DNA from: VYFG01 sp965204165
GTDB taxonomy: Bacteria; Pseudomonadota; Gammaproteobacteria; Arenicellales; Poriferihabitantaceae
Direction: 5' to 3'
NCBI GenBank assembly: GCA_965204165.1
Contig: OZ241969.1
Span: 2,542,001 to 2,606,000 of the forward strand
Length of the DNA: 64,000 bases
Both the position numbers and the translations under genes were made by a program. Each line of letters starts with the position of its first letter. Positions within the stretch are counted from its first letter, which is position 1. Shown here one piece after another: positions 18,123 through 29,336 of the stretch. Under the pieces are notes generated by a model. That model saw only the letters and a program-made list of their open reading frames with translations, did no database searches and was not told where the DNA came from.

Positions 18123-18535
18123 ACCTGCCGACCACTGTGGCTCTCGTTGCCGTCGCCGCGGGGGGCGCCATCGGTTCGGTGCTGCGGTTCCTGACGGGGG
18201 GCTGGGTCGCCAGGCGGATGATGGCGGGGCACCCGGAGATGGCCTTGCCGGTGGCGACCCTGCTGGTCAATGTGGCGGGCTCCTTCCTGATCGGCCTTCT
18301 GATCGCCTGGATGGAGCACTTCGTGCGCGACCCGGCCCTCAGGGACGGCCTGCGCGCCTTTCTCATTGTCGGGGTGCTCGGCGGCTTTACCACCTTTTCG
18401 ACGTTTTCCCTGGAAACCGTCCAGCTGATCGAATACGGGTTATGGGGCAAGGCATTGTTGAATATAATCGCCTCGGCGACGCTGTGCGTGGCCGCCGCAT
18501 TCGCCGGTCTCGCGCTCATGCGCTGGCTGGTATGA
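18119..18535 (+). CDS. crcB: Fluoride exporter CrcB/FluC
   Basis: A 138-residue dual-topology membrane protein that forms a dimeric fluoride channel. Four hydrophobic helices are visible (about 5-25, 42-65, 74-95 and 105-135). The conserved Asn is in LLVNVAGSFLIG (about 49), and the phenylalanine-lined pore segment is GGFTTFSTFSLE (about 86), the family fingerprint. It begins inside the rarA stop codon, so it is translated with it. The stop is only 6 bases from the left end of an insertion sequence, which separates crcB from its usual downstream neighbour serS. Confidence 0.95.
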   Translation: MNLPTTVALVAVAAGGAIGSVLRFLTGGWVARRMMAGHPEMALPVATLLVNVAGSFLIGLLIAWMEHFVRDPALRDGLRAFLIVGVLGGFTTFSTFSLETVQLIEYGLWGKALLNIIASATLCVAAAFAGLALMRWLV

Positions 18536-18537
18536 TC

Positions 18538-18541
18538 TTTA
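18538..18541. repeat. Target-site duplication TTTA, left copy (right copy 20074-20077)
   Basis: TTTA occurs directly outside both inverted-repeat ends of the insertion sequence. The left copy lies three bases after the crcB stop and the right copy 28 bases before the serS start. Four identical AT-rich bases could arise by chance, but their placement exactly at both inferred ends supports duplication on insertion. Confidence 0.7.
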
Positions 18542-20073
18542 GAGCCACTTGCAAAATTCCGGCGAGAGAGAGGTATTGTGCAACGCACAATAAGAATGGC
18601 CGGATAGCGCCATCGCTGGCGATCAATTACGGATGGATTTTGCCGTCCGGGAGGGCGTGAAGTACCCCGACGAGGGGATTCCGGTGGTTTCGGGACGAGC
18701 CTTTCCATGCCATCTTTGCGGATGGCAGGGTATTCAGCAGGGAAATCGGTTCGGGGTTCGACTCAGGTCCCGAGCCGGAGAAGCTGGTCCACCGTGAGTG
18801 CGAGGATGCCCCACATCAGGTGGCAGTTCACCTTGGTGGGTCCCCGCACGCGGACATGGCGGCCGCCGAACTCGTCCTTGAGCCGTCCGTTGATCCGCTC
18901 GATGTTGGACCGTTCACGGTAACGCACCGTCTTGTGATCGATATGCCCGGCGGCGCGCTGGGCGCGGGCCTCCCGGCGGAGACTTTCCTTGAGTGCCCGG
19001 TCCCGGCGGGGATTGGTGTCGATGATCGGCACATGGCCCAGGGATTCGCTGTAGGCCCTGATTTCCGGGGCGTCGTAGGCGCTGTCCATGACTTCGTAGC
19101 ACGCGGTCACCCGCCGGTCGCTTTGCGCGGCCAGCGGAATGGCGGCCTGGCTGTCATGGAGGAAGGCCGAGGTCAGGATGCAGCTGACCGGTATGCCGCC
19201 GTCCGCGCCGTCGATGTGGAGCTTGTATCCCTTCCAGGAGGTCAGGAACCCCTTGGCGTTGCGCTTGGTGCCGATGCCGCATTTCCGCGGCAGGTCCGCC
19301 ATCATTTCCCCGAAGGACATCTGCAACTGCCGCTCCAGTCTGCGTTCGGGCTTCCCTTCGGACGAATCCCCCTTGGGCGGACGCCCCGGCTTGCGCTTCG
19401 CGGTTTTTCCCTTCTTCCCATCCTTGCCATTGCCTTCATCCTTGTCCGAAGCCTTTTTCCGTTCCGGTTTCTCCCGGGCCTCGATCGCCGTCGAGTCCCG
19501 GGACAGGTGCCCGACGATCACATCGTCCCTGCCCAGGGTGCTCCGGATCAGCGCCTCGTGCATCCTCCCCGGCAGGTCGCCTTCAGCGAACAAGGCAAAC
19601 GCCCTGGAGAACGTCGCCTCGCTCGGCACCTCGGAACACCGGCTCCACCCGCACATCCTGCGCAGCGCCGGGTCCGACAGGATCCGGTCCATCAGGTGCC
19701 GGGTGGTGGGCAGATCCCAGATGGCCTTGGCGATGAACGCCGTCGCCAGGGCCACCCGATCCGCCGTCGGACGTCCGGCGCTCACCGGGCAGGCCGGGAA
19801 GAAGGTTTCCACCTTCACCCAGTCAAGGACCGCGATCAGGCGCCGGTGCTTCTCCGACAGCCGGCCGGTCCGGTCCTCGATGGCCGGGAAAATTTCGTCT
19901 TGAAAAAGGTAGCGGAGGTTGGATATAGTCGTCGCAAGGGGCATCGGGTTGTTCGGCGGCGCAGTGTGTGTTTCAAGACTTCACTATACCACCGTCCGAC
20001 CCCTTGGCCCTGCTTTGAAAATCGCCTGTTGGGGTGAAAAACTCGCTCAATCAGGCAATTTTGCAAGTCCTTC
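18542..20073 (-). mobile_element. Insertion sequence (DDE transposase with InsH/DUF772-type N-terminus), 1.53 kb
   Basis: Complete element with one transposase gene. The ends are imperfect inverted repeats: GAGCC-ACTTGCAAAATT at 18542-18558 and the inverse of GAAGG-ACTTGCAAAATT at 20057-20073, with 12 inner bases identical. It is flanked by the direct repeat TTTA (18538-18541 and 20074-20077), read as a 4-bp target duplication. Removing the element and one TTTA restores a crcB-serS gap of about 34 bp. The intact gene, matching ends and duplication point to recent insertion. Confidence 0.88.
18763..19944 (-). CDS. IS transposase, IS5/IS1182-like DDE type
   Basis: A 393-residue transposase. 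Residues 30-115 match the InsH N-terminal (DUF772-type) domain: DWVKVETFFPACPVSAGRPT, then IWDLPTTRHLMDRILSDPAL. The catalytic triad can be assigned as Asp in HLSRDSTAIEAR (about 149), Asp in YEVMDSAYDAPEIRAY (about 273) and Glu in RSNIERINGRLKDEFGG (about 350). Between the first and second Asp lies a very Lys-rich insert (about 158-198) with PGRPPKGDSSEGKPERR, possibly a DNA-binding or linker segment. The frame is uninterrupted. It reads opposite to crcB and serS. Confidence 0.92.
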   Translation of the reverse strand: MPLATTISNLRYLFQDEIFPAIEDRTGRLSEKHRRLIAVLDWVKVETFFPACPVSAGRPTADRVALATAFIAKAIWDLPTTRHLMDRILSDPALRRMCGWSRCSEVPSEATFSRAFALFAEGDLPGRMHEALIRSTLGRDDVIVGHLSRDSTAIEAREKPERKKASDKDEGNGKDGKKGKTAKRKPGRPPKGDSSEGKPERRLERQLQMSFGEMMADLPRKCGIGTKRNAKGFLTSWKGYKLHIDGADGGIPVSCILTSAFLHDSQAAIPLAAQSDRRVTACYEVMDSAYDAPEIRAYSESLGHVPIIDTNPRRDRALKESLRREARAQRAAGHIDHKTVRYRERSNIERINGRLKDEFGGRHVRVRGPTKVNCHLMWGILALTVDQLLRLGT

Positions 20074-20105
20074 TTTAACCTCTCATTTCCCCGGTACTCC
20101 AATCC

Positions 20106-21383
20106 ATGCTGGATCCGCAGCTCCTAAGACAGAACACCGAAGCCGTCGCGGCGCAACTGCTGCACCGCGGCCATACCCTGGACGTCGAGCGGTTCACCTC
20201 GCTCGAGTCACGGCGCAGGGAACTGCAGTCCGACGTCGAGGCGCTCCAGGCGAAGCGCAACGCCGTCTCCAGGGAAATCGGCGCGGCCAAGTCCCGGGGA
20301 GAGGACCCCCAGTCCATCATGGACTCCGTGGCGGATCTCGGTGAGCGCATCAAGGCGGGGCAGGCGGAACTCACAGAGGTCCAGGACGCCCTGCACGCGA
20401 TCCAGGCCGACATTCCAAACCTTGCCCATGAATCCGTTCCCGAAGGGCCCGACGAGGAACACAACGTGGAGGTCAGGCGGTGGGGGACGCCGCGGGAGTT
20501 CGACTTCGAGCCGCGGGATCACGTGGATGTGGGCGAGGCGCTCGGCATGATGGACTACGAGGCCGCGGCCAAGCTGTCCGGCGCGCGTTTCGTCACCATG
20601 CAGGACGGGATCGCGCGCCTGCACCGGGCCCTGGCCCAGTTCATGCTGGACCTGCATGTCCGTGAGCACGGCTACACCGAAACCTACGTGCCGTTCCTGG
20701 TCCTGCCGGAGATCCTCTTCGGCACCGGGCAGTTGCCGAAGTTCGACGATGACCAGTTCAGCACCCGGGACGACCCGCCGTATTACCTGGTTCCCACCGC
20801 GGAGGTGCCGCTGACCAACCTGGTGGCCAACTCGATCGTGGAGGCCGACCAGCTGCCCATGCTCCGCGTCGCGCACACGCCCTGTTTCCGCCGGGAGGCG
20901 GGCTCCTACGGCCGTGATACCCGGGGCATGATCCGGCAGCACCAGTTCGAGAAGGTGGAACTGGTGCACATCAGCCACCCGGACCATTCCTACGAGGAGC
21001 TCGAGCGTCTCACCGCCAACGCCGAGACCGTGCTGCAGCGGCTGGAGCTGCCCTATCGGGTGATCACGCTCTGCACCGGCGACATGGGATTCGGTGCCGC
21101 GAAGACCTACGACATCGAGGTATGGGTGCCGAGCCAGAAACAGTACCGGGAAATCTCCTCTTGCAGCAACTGCGAGGCGTTCCAGGCCCGCCGCATGAAG
21201 GCGAGGTTCCGCAATCCGGAGACCGGCAGGCCGGAACCGCTGCATACCCTGAACGGCTCCGGCGTGGCCGTGGGACGGGCCCTGGTGGCGATACTCGAGA
21301 ATTGCCAGAACGCCGATGGCAGCGTGACGGTGCCCGAGGTGCTGCGGCCCTACATGGGAGGGGAAACCGCCATATCGAAGTAA
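20106..21383 (+). CDS. serS: Seryl-tRNA synthetase
   Basis: A 425-residue class II aminoacyl-tRNA synthetase. The N-terminal antiparallel coiled-coil arm that grips tRNA-Ser spans about 30-100 (SRRRELQSDVEALQAKRNAV). The catalytic core shows motif 2 as TPCFRREAGSYGRDTRGMIR (about 256), the EISSCSNCEAFQARRMKARF block (about 349) and motif 3 as LNGSGVAVGRALVAILE (about 384). Length is normal. With the insertion sequence just upstream, serS may depend on read-through across the element or on a promoter near its right end. Confidence 0.97.
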   Translation: MLDPQLLRQNTEAVAAQLLHRGHTLDVERFTSLESRRRELQSDVEALQAKRNAVSREIGAAKSRGEDPQSIMDSVADLGERIKAGQAELTEVQDALHAIQADIPNLAHESVPEGPDEEHNVEVRRWGTPREFDFEPRDHVDVGEALGMMDYEAAAKLSGARFVTMQDGIARLHRALAQFMLDLHVREHGYTETYVPFLVLPEILFGTGQLPKFDDDQFSTRDDPPYYLVPTAEVPLTNLVANSIVEADQLPMLRVAHTPCFRREAGSYGRDTRGMIRQHQFEKVELVHISHPDHSYEELERLTANAETVLQRLELPYRVITLCTGDMGFGAAKTYDIEVWVPSQKQYREISSCSNCEAFQARRMKARFRNPETGRPEPLHTLNGSGVAVGRALVAILENCQNADGSVTVPEVLRPYMGGETAISK

Positions 21384-21672
21384 GTTGCCAACACTCTTCC
21401 CAGAATGTCCGAAGCCGAATGGGGGGGGGGGCGACGCAACCTGATGGGCAATCTCCCGCCCCGGAAACACGGACCGGTCCCGCGGGCTGTCCATGCCCGG
21501 GAGCCGGTGATCATCTCCATTTCTCCTGAATGCAACGCTGTTGCGGTTAGCCGTGCCCGACGCCGGTCGGGCAAGACCCCGAAAGGCCAGATCCCGACCG
21601 ACTTCCACGAGGGCATCATGCCCAGACCCGGAGCATTCCAGTCAGGCGGCGTCGGCGTGCCTGTTCTCGGTG
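21384..21672. other. Intergenic region with an 11-G tract
   Basis: No convincing gene. A run of eleven G (21421-21431) sits 38 bases after the serS stop. A 95-codon frame (21405-21692) crosses it, but its predicted product has no recognisable domain and its start has no ribosome-binding site. No terminator hairpin with a T-run was found for serS. Confidence 0.4.
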
Positions 21673-21712
21673 TTGTTCAGCCGGATATCTAGCTATATAA
21701 TTAGCTAGATAT
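21673..21712 (+). promoter_or_regulatory. Promoter and autoregulatory operator of the Phd/PIN toxin-antitoxin pair
   Basis: TTGTTC (21673-21678) and TATAAT (21696-21701) are spaced by 17 bases, a good sigma-70 promoter. The TATAAT is exactly the spacer of a perfect 11-bp inverted repeat, ATATCTAGCTA (21685-21695) and TAGCTAGATAT (21702-21712). A dimeric repressor bound there would cover the -10 box. This is the expected layout for antitoxin autoregulation. Confidence 0.8.
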
Positions 21713-21734
21713 TCCTTAGCCTGGCCGTAAATCC

Positions 21735-21968
21735 ATGTACGTTGTCAATGTCCATCAGGCCAAGACCGAGCTTTCCCGGTTGCTGGCCCGGGTCGAAGCC
21801 GGCGAGAATGTGGTCATCGCGCGGCGGGGCGAGCCCGTCGCGCGTCTCGTTGCGTGCAAGGCGCCGGTCAAGCGGCAGCCCGATGTCCTCAAGGGGAAGG
21901 TTGTCGTTCCCGATTCCTTCTTCGACCCCTTGCCGGAGGACGAACTGGCGGCATGGGAAGGCCGATAG
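21735..21968 (+). CDS. Phd/YefM-family antitoxin
   Basis: A 77-residue antitoxin starting MYVVNVHQAKTELSRLLARV, then EAGENVVIARRGEPVARLV, the signature of the Phd/YefM DNA-binding fold (PF02604). The C-terminal tail (VVVPDSFFDPLPEDELAAWE) is the Pro- and acid-rich toxin-wrapping segment seen when this antitoxin pairs with PIN toxins. The toxin gene overlaps its 3' end by 16 bases. A palindromic operator overlaps the promoter 23 bases upstream, so it should repress its own operon. Confidence 0.92.
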   Translation: MYVVNVHQAKTELSRLLARVEAGENVVIARRGEPVARLVACKAPVKRQPDVLKGKVVVPDSFFDPLPEDELAAWEGR

Positions 21969-22357
21969 CGGTGCCGGTACTGCTGGACACCCATGCGTTT
22001 CTCTGGTGGATCGCGGACAGCAGGCGGCTTTCCGGTGCGGGGCAGGAAGTGATCGGGGACGAGTCGAACGACATCGTGGTCAGCGCTGCGTCCGCCTGGG
22101 AGATCGCCACCAAATTCCGCCTCGGCAAACTGCCGGGCTGCGAGGCCGTTGCGGTCGATATCGCGGGCCACATTGCCGGGCAGGGTTTCATGGAACTGGC
22201 GATCGGCCTCGCCGATGCCGAACGCGCGGGGCGCCTGCCAGGCCCTCATCGCGACCCCTTCGACCGGATGCTTGCCGCGCAGGCCCTGGTGCACGGGTTT
22301 TCGATCGTCTCGATGGATCCGGTGTTCGACGGTTTCGGCGTGAGCCGGGTGTGGTGA
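21953..22357 (+). CDS. PIN-domain toxin (VapC-like ribonuclease)
   Basis: A 134-residue PIN-domain protein. The acidic active-site positions look intact: Asp in VLLDTHAFLWWI, Glu in SAASAWEIATKFRLGKL (about 48), Asp in HRDPFDRMLAAQALVHG (about 100), and SMDPVFDGFGV near the C-terminus. The SAASAWEIATKFRLGKL stretch is typical of the PIN subgroup encoded with Phd/YefM antitoxins. VapC-like toxins cleave tRNA or rRNA. It is the only apparently intact PIN toxin in this window. The start overlaps the antitoxin; a GTG at 21971 is an alternative. Confidence 0.92.
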   Translation: MGRPIAVPVLLDTHAFLWWIADSRRLSGAGQEVIGDESNDIVVSAASAWEIATKFRLGKLPGCEAVAVDIAGHIAGQGFMELAIGLADAERAGRLPGPHRDPFDRMLAAQALVHGFSIVSMDPVFDGFGVSRVW

Positions 22358-22612
22358 GGGGATTCCCCCTTTTCCCCCTGGATTCCGTGGTTGCAAGCGC
22401 CACACCATGCTGGAATCTGTTCTACTTTAGAAAAACCCCGTTAATTATTGATTAAAAGGTGAAATTCCTTCCGGAAATGCAGGCAGGATACCATGGCCCG
22501 CTGCCTGGACGGCAGTCAGTATTTTGCTGTCAGGTCTGTGTCGCCCTTTTGTCGTGGACCGGGATGGCCCGGGGCGGGACACTGTAGCCGGCAAAGCCCG
22601 GGAGGCGCTTCA

Positions 22613-23092
22613 ATGATCGTACGCAAACTGAGACTGAAACGGGGCTGGTCCCAGGAGCAGCTCGCCGAGATGAGCGGTCTCAGCGTCCGGACCATCCAGC
22701 GCATCGAAAGGGGTCAAGGCCCCGGTCTCGAGTCATCGAAGTCCCTGGCGGCCGTGTTCGAAGTCCCGGTAACCGCACTCAGGCAGGAGGATGACATCAT
22801 GACCGAAGCGAAGACACCGACCCGCATCTCCAGCGAAGAGGAACGGATCATCGAGTACGTGCGCGACCTCAAGGGGTTCTATACCCACCTGACGAGCTAC
22901 GTCCTGGTGATGCTGGTCCTTTTCGTGATCAATCTCGTGTTCACGCCCGGCTACATCTGGGCCTTCTGGGCAGCCCTCGGGTGGGGGATCGGCATCCTGG
23001 TGCACGGGCTGAACGTGTTCGAGTTGATCAACTGGTTTGGGCCGGACTGGGAGCGGCGCCAGGTCGAGAAACGGCTCGGCCGGAAGCTGTAG
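22613..23092 (+). CDS. XRE-type HTH protein fused to a 2TM membrane domain
   Basis: A 159-residue protein. Residues 1-60 form a Cro/CI-type helix-turn-helix (KLRLKRGWSQEQLAEMSGLS then VRTIQRIERGQGPGLESSK). Residues 80-159 form the 2TM domain (PF13239): a preceding helix (EERIIEYVRDLKGFYTHLTS), two hydrophobic helices (YVLVMLVLFVINLVF and IWAFWAALGWGIGILVHGLN), and a basic tail with WERRQVEKRLGRKL. It is predicted to be an inner-membrane-anchored transcription factor. I chose the ATG at 22613, 7 bases after GGGAGGCG; an upstream ATG adds 40 residues of no clear nature. Its targets are unknown. Confidence 0.85.
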   Translation: MIVRKLRLKRGWSQEQLAEMSGLSVRTIQRIERGQGPGLESSKSLAAVFEVPVTALRQEDDIMTEAKTPTRISSEEERIIEYVRDLKGFYTHLTSYVLVMLVLFVINLVFTPGYIWAFWAALGWGIGILVHGLNVFELINWFGPDWERRQVEKRLGRKL

Positions 23093-23156
23093 CTCACGGA
23101 CAGCCGGACCCCGGGACGAGCGCGATGAACGAAGGCAATCCGGATGGACAGGACCG

Positions 23157-23861
23157 ATGACGGCTGAGGAGAAGGCAGGCGACGACCTGGTCGTGACCGG
23201 CGGCAGTTCGGGGATCGGGCTTGCGCTGGTGGAACGGCTGGCGGGGGAGGGCCACCGCGTCACCTGCATTGCCAGGCGCCCCTGCCCCGTACCCGGGGCC
23301 GGTTCCATCCGGTGCGACCTTGCGGACGCCGAGGCCATTGAGCATTGCCTGCCCGCCCTGTCCGGGTTGCCGGTGCCCCGCGGCGTCATCTTCTGCCACG
23401 GAGAGGGCGACTTCGGGGCGCTGGAGCAGTTCAGCGCCGGGAGGATCCGGCGCCTGGTGGACCTCCATGTCGTTGCCACCCTCCTTCTGTGCCGCCACTT
23501 CCTGCCCCGCATGAAACGCATCGGCAGGGGCACCCTGGTGTTCCTCGGGTCCGAGGCTGCGCTCCGGGGCGCGTCGAGGGGGGCGGTGTACTGTGCCACC
23601 AAGTTCGCCCTCAGGGGCGCCGCCCAGGCGCTCCGGGAGGAGTGCGGCGCAAGCGGCGTCCGCGTCGGCATCGTCAATCCAGGAATGGTGGACACGCCGT
23701 TCTACGACGCCCAGGACTTCGCGCCCGGCGATCACGCGGACAATCACCTGGATGCCGCCGACGTGGTGGACGCGATCCTGCTGATGCTGGGCGCCCCGGC
23801 GGGTTCCGTGATCGACGAGATCAACCTCTCGCCGCTGAAGAAGGTGATCCGGCGGACCTGA
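23157..23861 (+). CDS. Short-chain dehydrogenase/reductase
   Basis: A 234-residue NAD(P)-dependent oxidoreductase of the classical SDR type. The cofactor motif is VVTGGSSGIGLALVERLAGE (about residue 12). The active site has Ser in FLGSEAALRG (about 126) and Tyr-x-x-x-Lys in AVYCATKFALRGAAQ (about 139). IVNPGMVDTPFYDAQD follows, as expected after strand six. No signal peptide. It starts 64 bp after the HTH-2TM gene and precedes dapB by 76 bp. The sequence does not show its substrate. Confidence 0.88.
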   Translation: MTAEEKAGDDLVVTGGSSGIGLALVERLAGEGHRVTCIARRPCPVPGAGSIRCDLADAEAIEHCLPALSGLPVPRGVIFCHGEGDFGALEQFSAGRIRRLVDLHVVATLLLCRHFLPRMKRIGRGTLVFLGSEAALRGASRGAVYCATKFALRGAAQALREECGASGVRVGIVNPGMVDTPFYDAQDFAPGDHADNHLDAADVVDAILLMLGAPAGSVIDEINLSPLKKVIRRT

Positions 23862-23937
23862 CCCCAGGCAGAAGCCCGCCAAACCGCGCCGGGCCGGCGG
23901 TTATAATCGGCCGGATTCCTCTTAAGACTGACACCTC

Positions 23938-24735
23938 ATGACGACCCGAATCGCCGTGTCCGGGGCCGCCGGACGAATGGGCCAGGCCATCATCCGCCTG
24001 ATCGCAGAAGACGATGCGCTCGAGCTGGCCGCGGCGCTGGAGCACGGCCAGAGTCCGGCCCTGTCCCGGGATGCCGGCACCGTGGCCGGGATCGCACGGC
24101 TGGGGGTCCCGGTCGTCCCCGCCGCGGAGGCCGGGTTCGACGTCATGGTCGAGTTCACCACCCCCGACGCCACCATGGAGCACCTTGCCTTCTGCCGCGC
24201 GCACGGCCACGCCATCATGATCGGCACCACGGGCCTGGATGACCGCCAGCGCGGCGAGATCCGGGATGCCGGCAGGGACATCCCGGTGGTTTTCGTCGCC
24301 AATACCAGTGTCGGGATCAACCTGTGCGTGGCGCTTCTCGAGACCGCCGGCCGGGTGCTGGGCGACCACATGGACGTCGAGGTGGTCGAGGCCCATCACC
24401 GCCACAAGGTGGATGCGCCTTCCGGCACGGCGCTGTTGCTGGGCGAGACCGTGGCAGGGGCCCTCGGCAGGGACCTCGGGACCGACGGGGTGTTCGCCAG
24501 GGAAGGGCACACCGGCCCGAGGCCCAAGGGCAGCATCGGCTTTTCCACCATCCGGGGCGGCGATATCGCCGGGGAGCACACGGTGATGTTCATCGGCGAA
24601 AGCGAGCGCATCGAGATTACCCACCGGGCCACGGACCGGCGCATTTTCGCCATGGGCGCCCTGCGCGCGGCCAGGTGGCTCGCGGGCCGTCCGGCGGGCT
24701 TCTACGACATGCGGGACGTACTGGAACTTCGTTGA
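23938..24735 (+). CDS. dapB: 4-hydroxy-tetrahydrodipicolinate reductase DapB
   Basis: A 265-residue cytosolic enzyme of the diaminopimelate/lysine pathway, needed for peptidoglycan and lysine. The Rossmann motif is IAVSGAAGRMGQAIIRLI at the N-terminus. The IGTTGLDDRQRGEIRDAG segment and the catalytic EAHHRHKVDAPSGTALLLGE (about 153) are diagnostic. TIRGGDIAGEHTVMFIGE follows. Length is typical. A TATAAT hexamer at 23902 could be its -10 element. It lies directly upstream of carAB-greA, a conserved order also known from Pseudomonas. Confidence 0.96.
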   Translation: MTTRIAVSGAAGRMGQAIIRLIAEDDALELAAALEHGQSPALSRDAGTVAGIARLGVPVVPAAEAGFDVMVEFTTPDATMEHLAFCRAHGHAIMIGTTGLDDRQRGEIRDAGRDIPVVFVANTSVGINLCVALLETAGRVLGDHMDVEVVEAHHRHKVDAPSGTALLLGETVAGALGRDLGTDGVFAREGHTGPRPKGSIGFSTIRGGDIAGEHTVMFIGESERIEITHRATDRRIFAMGALRAARWLAGRPAGFYDMRDVLELR

Positions 24736-24760
24736 ATTGTGACTGCTCCGGCGTTACAAT
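24732..24760 (+). promoter_or_regulatory. Candidate promoter for carAB
   Basis: TTGAAT (24732-24737) and TACAAT (24755-24760) are spaced by exactly 17 bases, straddling the dapB stop codon. Transcription from here would start near 24767 and pass through the hairpin at 24822-24853 before carA. Confidence 0.55.
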
Positions 24761-24821
24761 CCGGCCGTCCAGAAAGAGCAGCCAGGGGCTAGCGAGATTA
24801 CCAGCACCAAGATCATCGAGA

Positions 24822-24853
24822 GGGGGAAACCGAAGCGGTTTCTCCCTTTTTTT
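24822..24853 (+). terminator. Intrinsic terminator or attenuator hairpin in the carA leader
   Basis: An 11-bp stem with one G-T pair (GGGGGAAACCG at 24822-24832 and CGGTTTCTCCC at 24836-24846), a 3-base AAG loop and a T-tract (24847-24853). It has every feature of a factor-independent terminator. It lies 87 bases after dapB and 54 bases before carA, so it could end dapB transcripts, attenuate carAB, or both. Confidence 0.85.
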
Positions 24854-24906
24854 GGGTGCACGGTTTGCGGTTGGCGCCAATTGAACAGTCCTCCCGGGAG
24901 ATTGAT

Positions 24907-26054
24907 TTGAAAGAACGTGCGTTGTTGGTGCTGGAGGACGGAACCGTGTTCAGCGGCCGTTCCATCGGCGCAGAGGGAACCAGCGTGGGGGAGGTGGTGT
25001 TCAATACCGCCATGACCGGCTACCAGGAGATTCTCACCGACCCTTCCTATGCCAGCCAGATCGTCACCCTGACCTATCCCCACATCGGCAACGTGGGCAC
25101 CAATGGCGAGGACGAGGAATCCGCCCGGGTGTTCAGCGCCGGGCTGGTGGTGCGCAGCCTGCCGGTATCCCACAGCAGCTGGCGGGCCGAGGAGTCCCTG
25201 CCGGAGTACCTCGCGGCCCGGGACGTGGTGGCGATCAGCGACATCGACACCCGGCGGCTGACCCGGATCCTGCGCACCAAGGGGGCCCTGGCCGGCTGCA
25301 TCGCCGCCGGCGACGGCGTCGACCCGAATGCGGCCCTGGCCAGCGCGCAGGCGTTCCCCGGTCTCGGGGGCATGGATCTCGCGAAAGTCGTCACCACGCG
25401 GTCCGCCTACCGCTGGAACCGGGGAGAAGCGGACGGCGAATGGGACCTCCAGGGCGGCCATGGGCAGGCGCCGGAGCCGCGATTCAGGGTCGTGGCCTGT
25501 GACTACGGCGTCAAGCGCAACATCCTCCGCCTGCTGGCGGATCGGGGCTGTGACGTCACCGTGGTGCCTGCGGAATCCGGGGCCGGGGAAATTCTCGGGC
25601 ACGGGCCCGACGGCGTGTTTCTATCCAACGGTCCCGGCGACCCCGAACCCTGCGACTACGCGATCCGGGCCATCCGGGAGATCGTCCGCCGGGACATCCC
25701 GGTCTTCGGCATCTGCCTCGGGCACCAGCTGCTGGCGCTTGCGAGCGGCGCGCGCACCGGGAAGATGAAGTTCGGCCACCACGGCGCCAACCACCCGGTG
25801 CAGGACCTCGGTACGGACCGGGTGCTGATCACCAGCCAGAACCACGGGTTCACCGTCGAGGAGGATTCGCTGCCGGACAACGTGCGGGTGACCCACCGGT
25901 CGTTGTTTGACGGCACGGTGCAGGGCATCGAGCTCCTGGACCATCCCGCCTACTCGTTCCAGGGCCACCCGGAGGCGAGCCCGGGCCCCCGGGACATCCA
26001 CGGCCTGTTCGACCGGTTCATCGGGATGATGGCGTCCGCCCGGGGGGAGGCGCA

Positions 26055-26058
<4 letters not shown>
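24907..26058 (+). CDS. carA: Carbamoyl-phosphate synthase small (glutaminase) subunit CarA
   Basis: A protein of 383 residues that releases ammonia from glutamine for CarB, feeding arginine and pyrimidine synthesis. I chose the TTG at 24907 because GGGAG lies 6 bases upstream and the product then begins LKERALLVLEDGTVFSG, as CarA does; an ATG at 24856 lies just after the hairpin T-tract. The small-subunit N-domain shows EVVFNTAMTGYQEILTDPSY. The class I amidotransferase domain has YGVKRNILRLL, the nucleophile Cys in FGICLGHQLLALASG and the His/Glu pair in FQGHPEASPGP. It overlaps carB (ATGA). Confidence 0.96.
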
Positions 26059-29282
<3,224 letters not shown>

Positions 29283-29336
29283 TCCGGCCGGTCACGGGAT
29301 ACGTGGCGGACCCGGAAACGATTCCGGACAGAAGTC

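Noticed and set aside
24767..24821. Leader peptide for carAB attenuation
   Set aside because: No ATG- or TTG-started short frame with arginine or pyrimidine-related codons lies between the putative start site and the hairpin.
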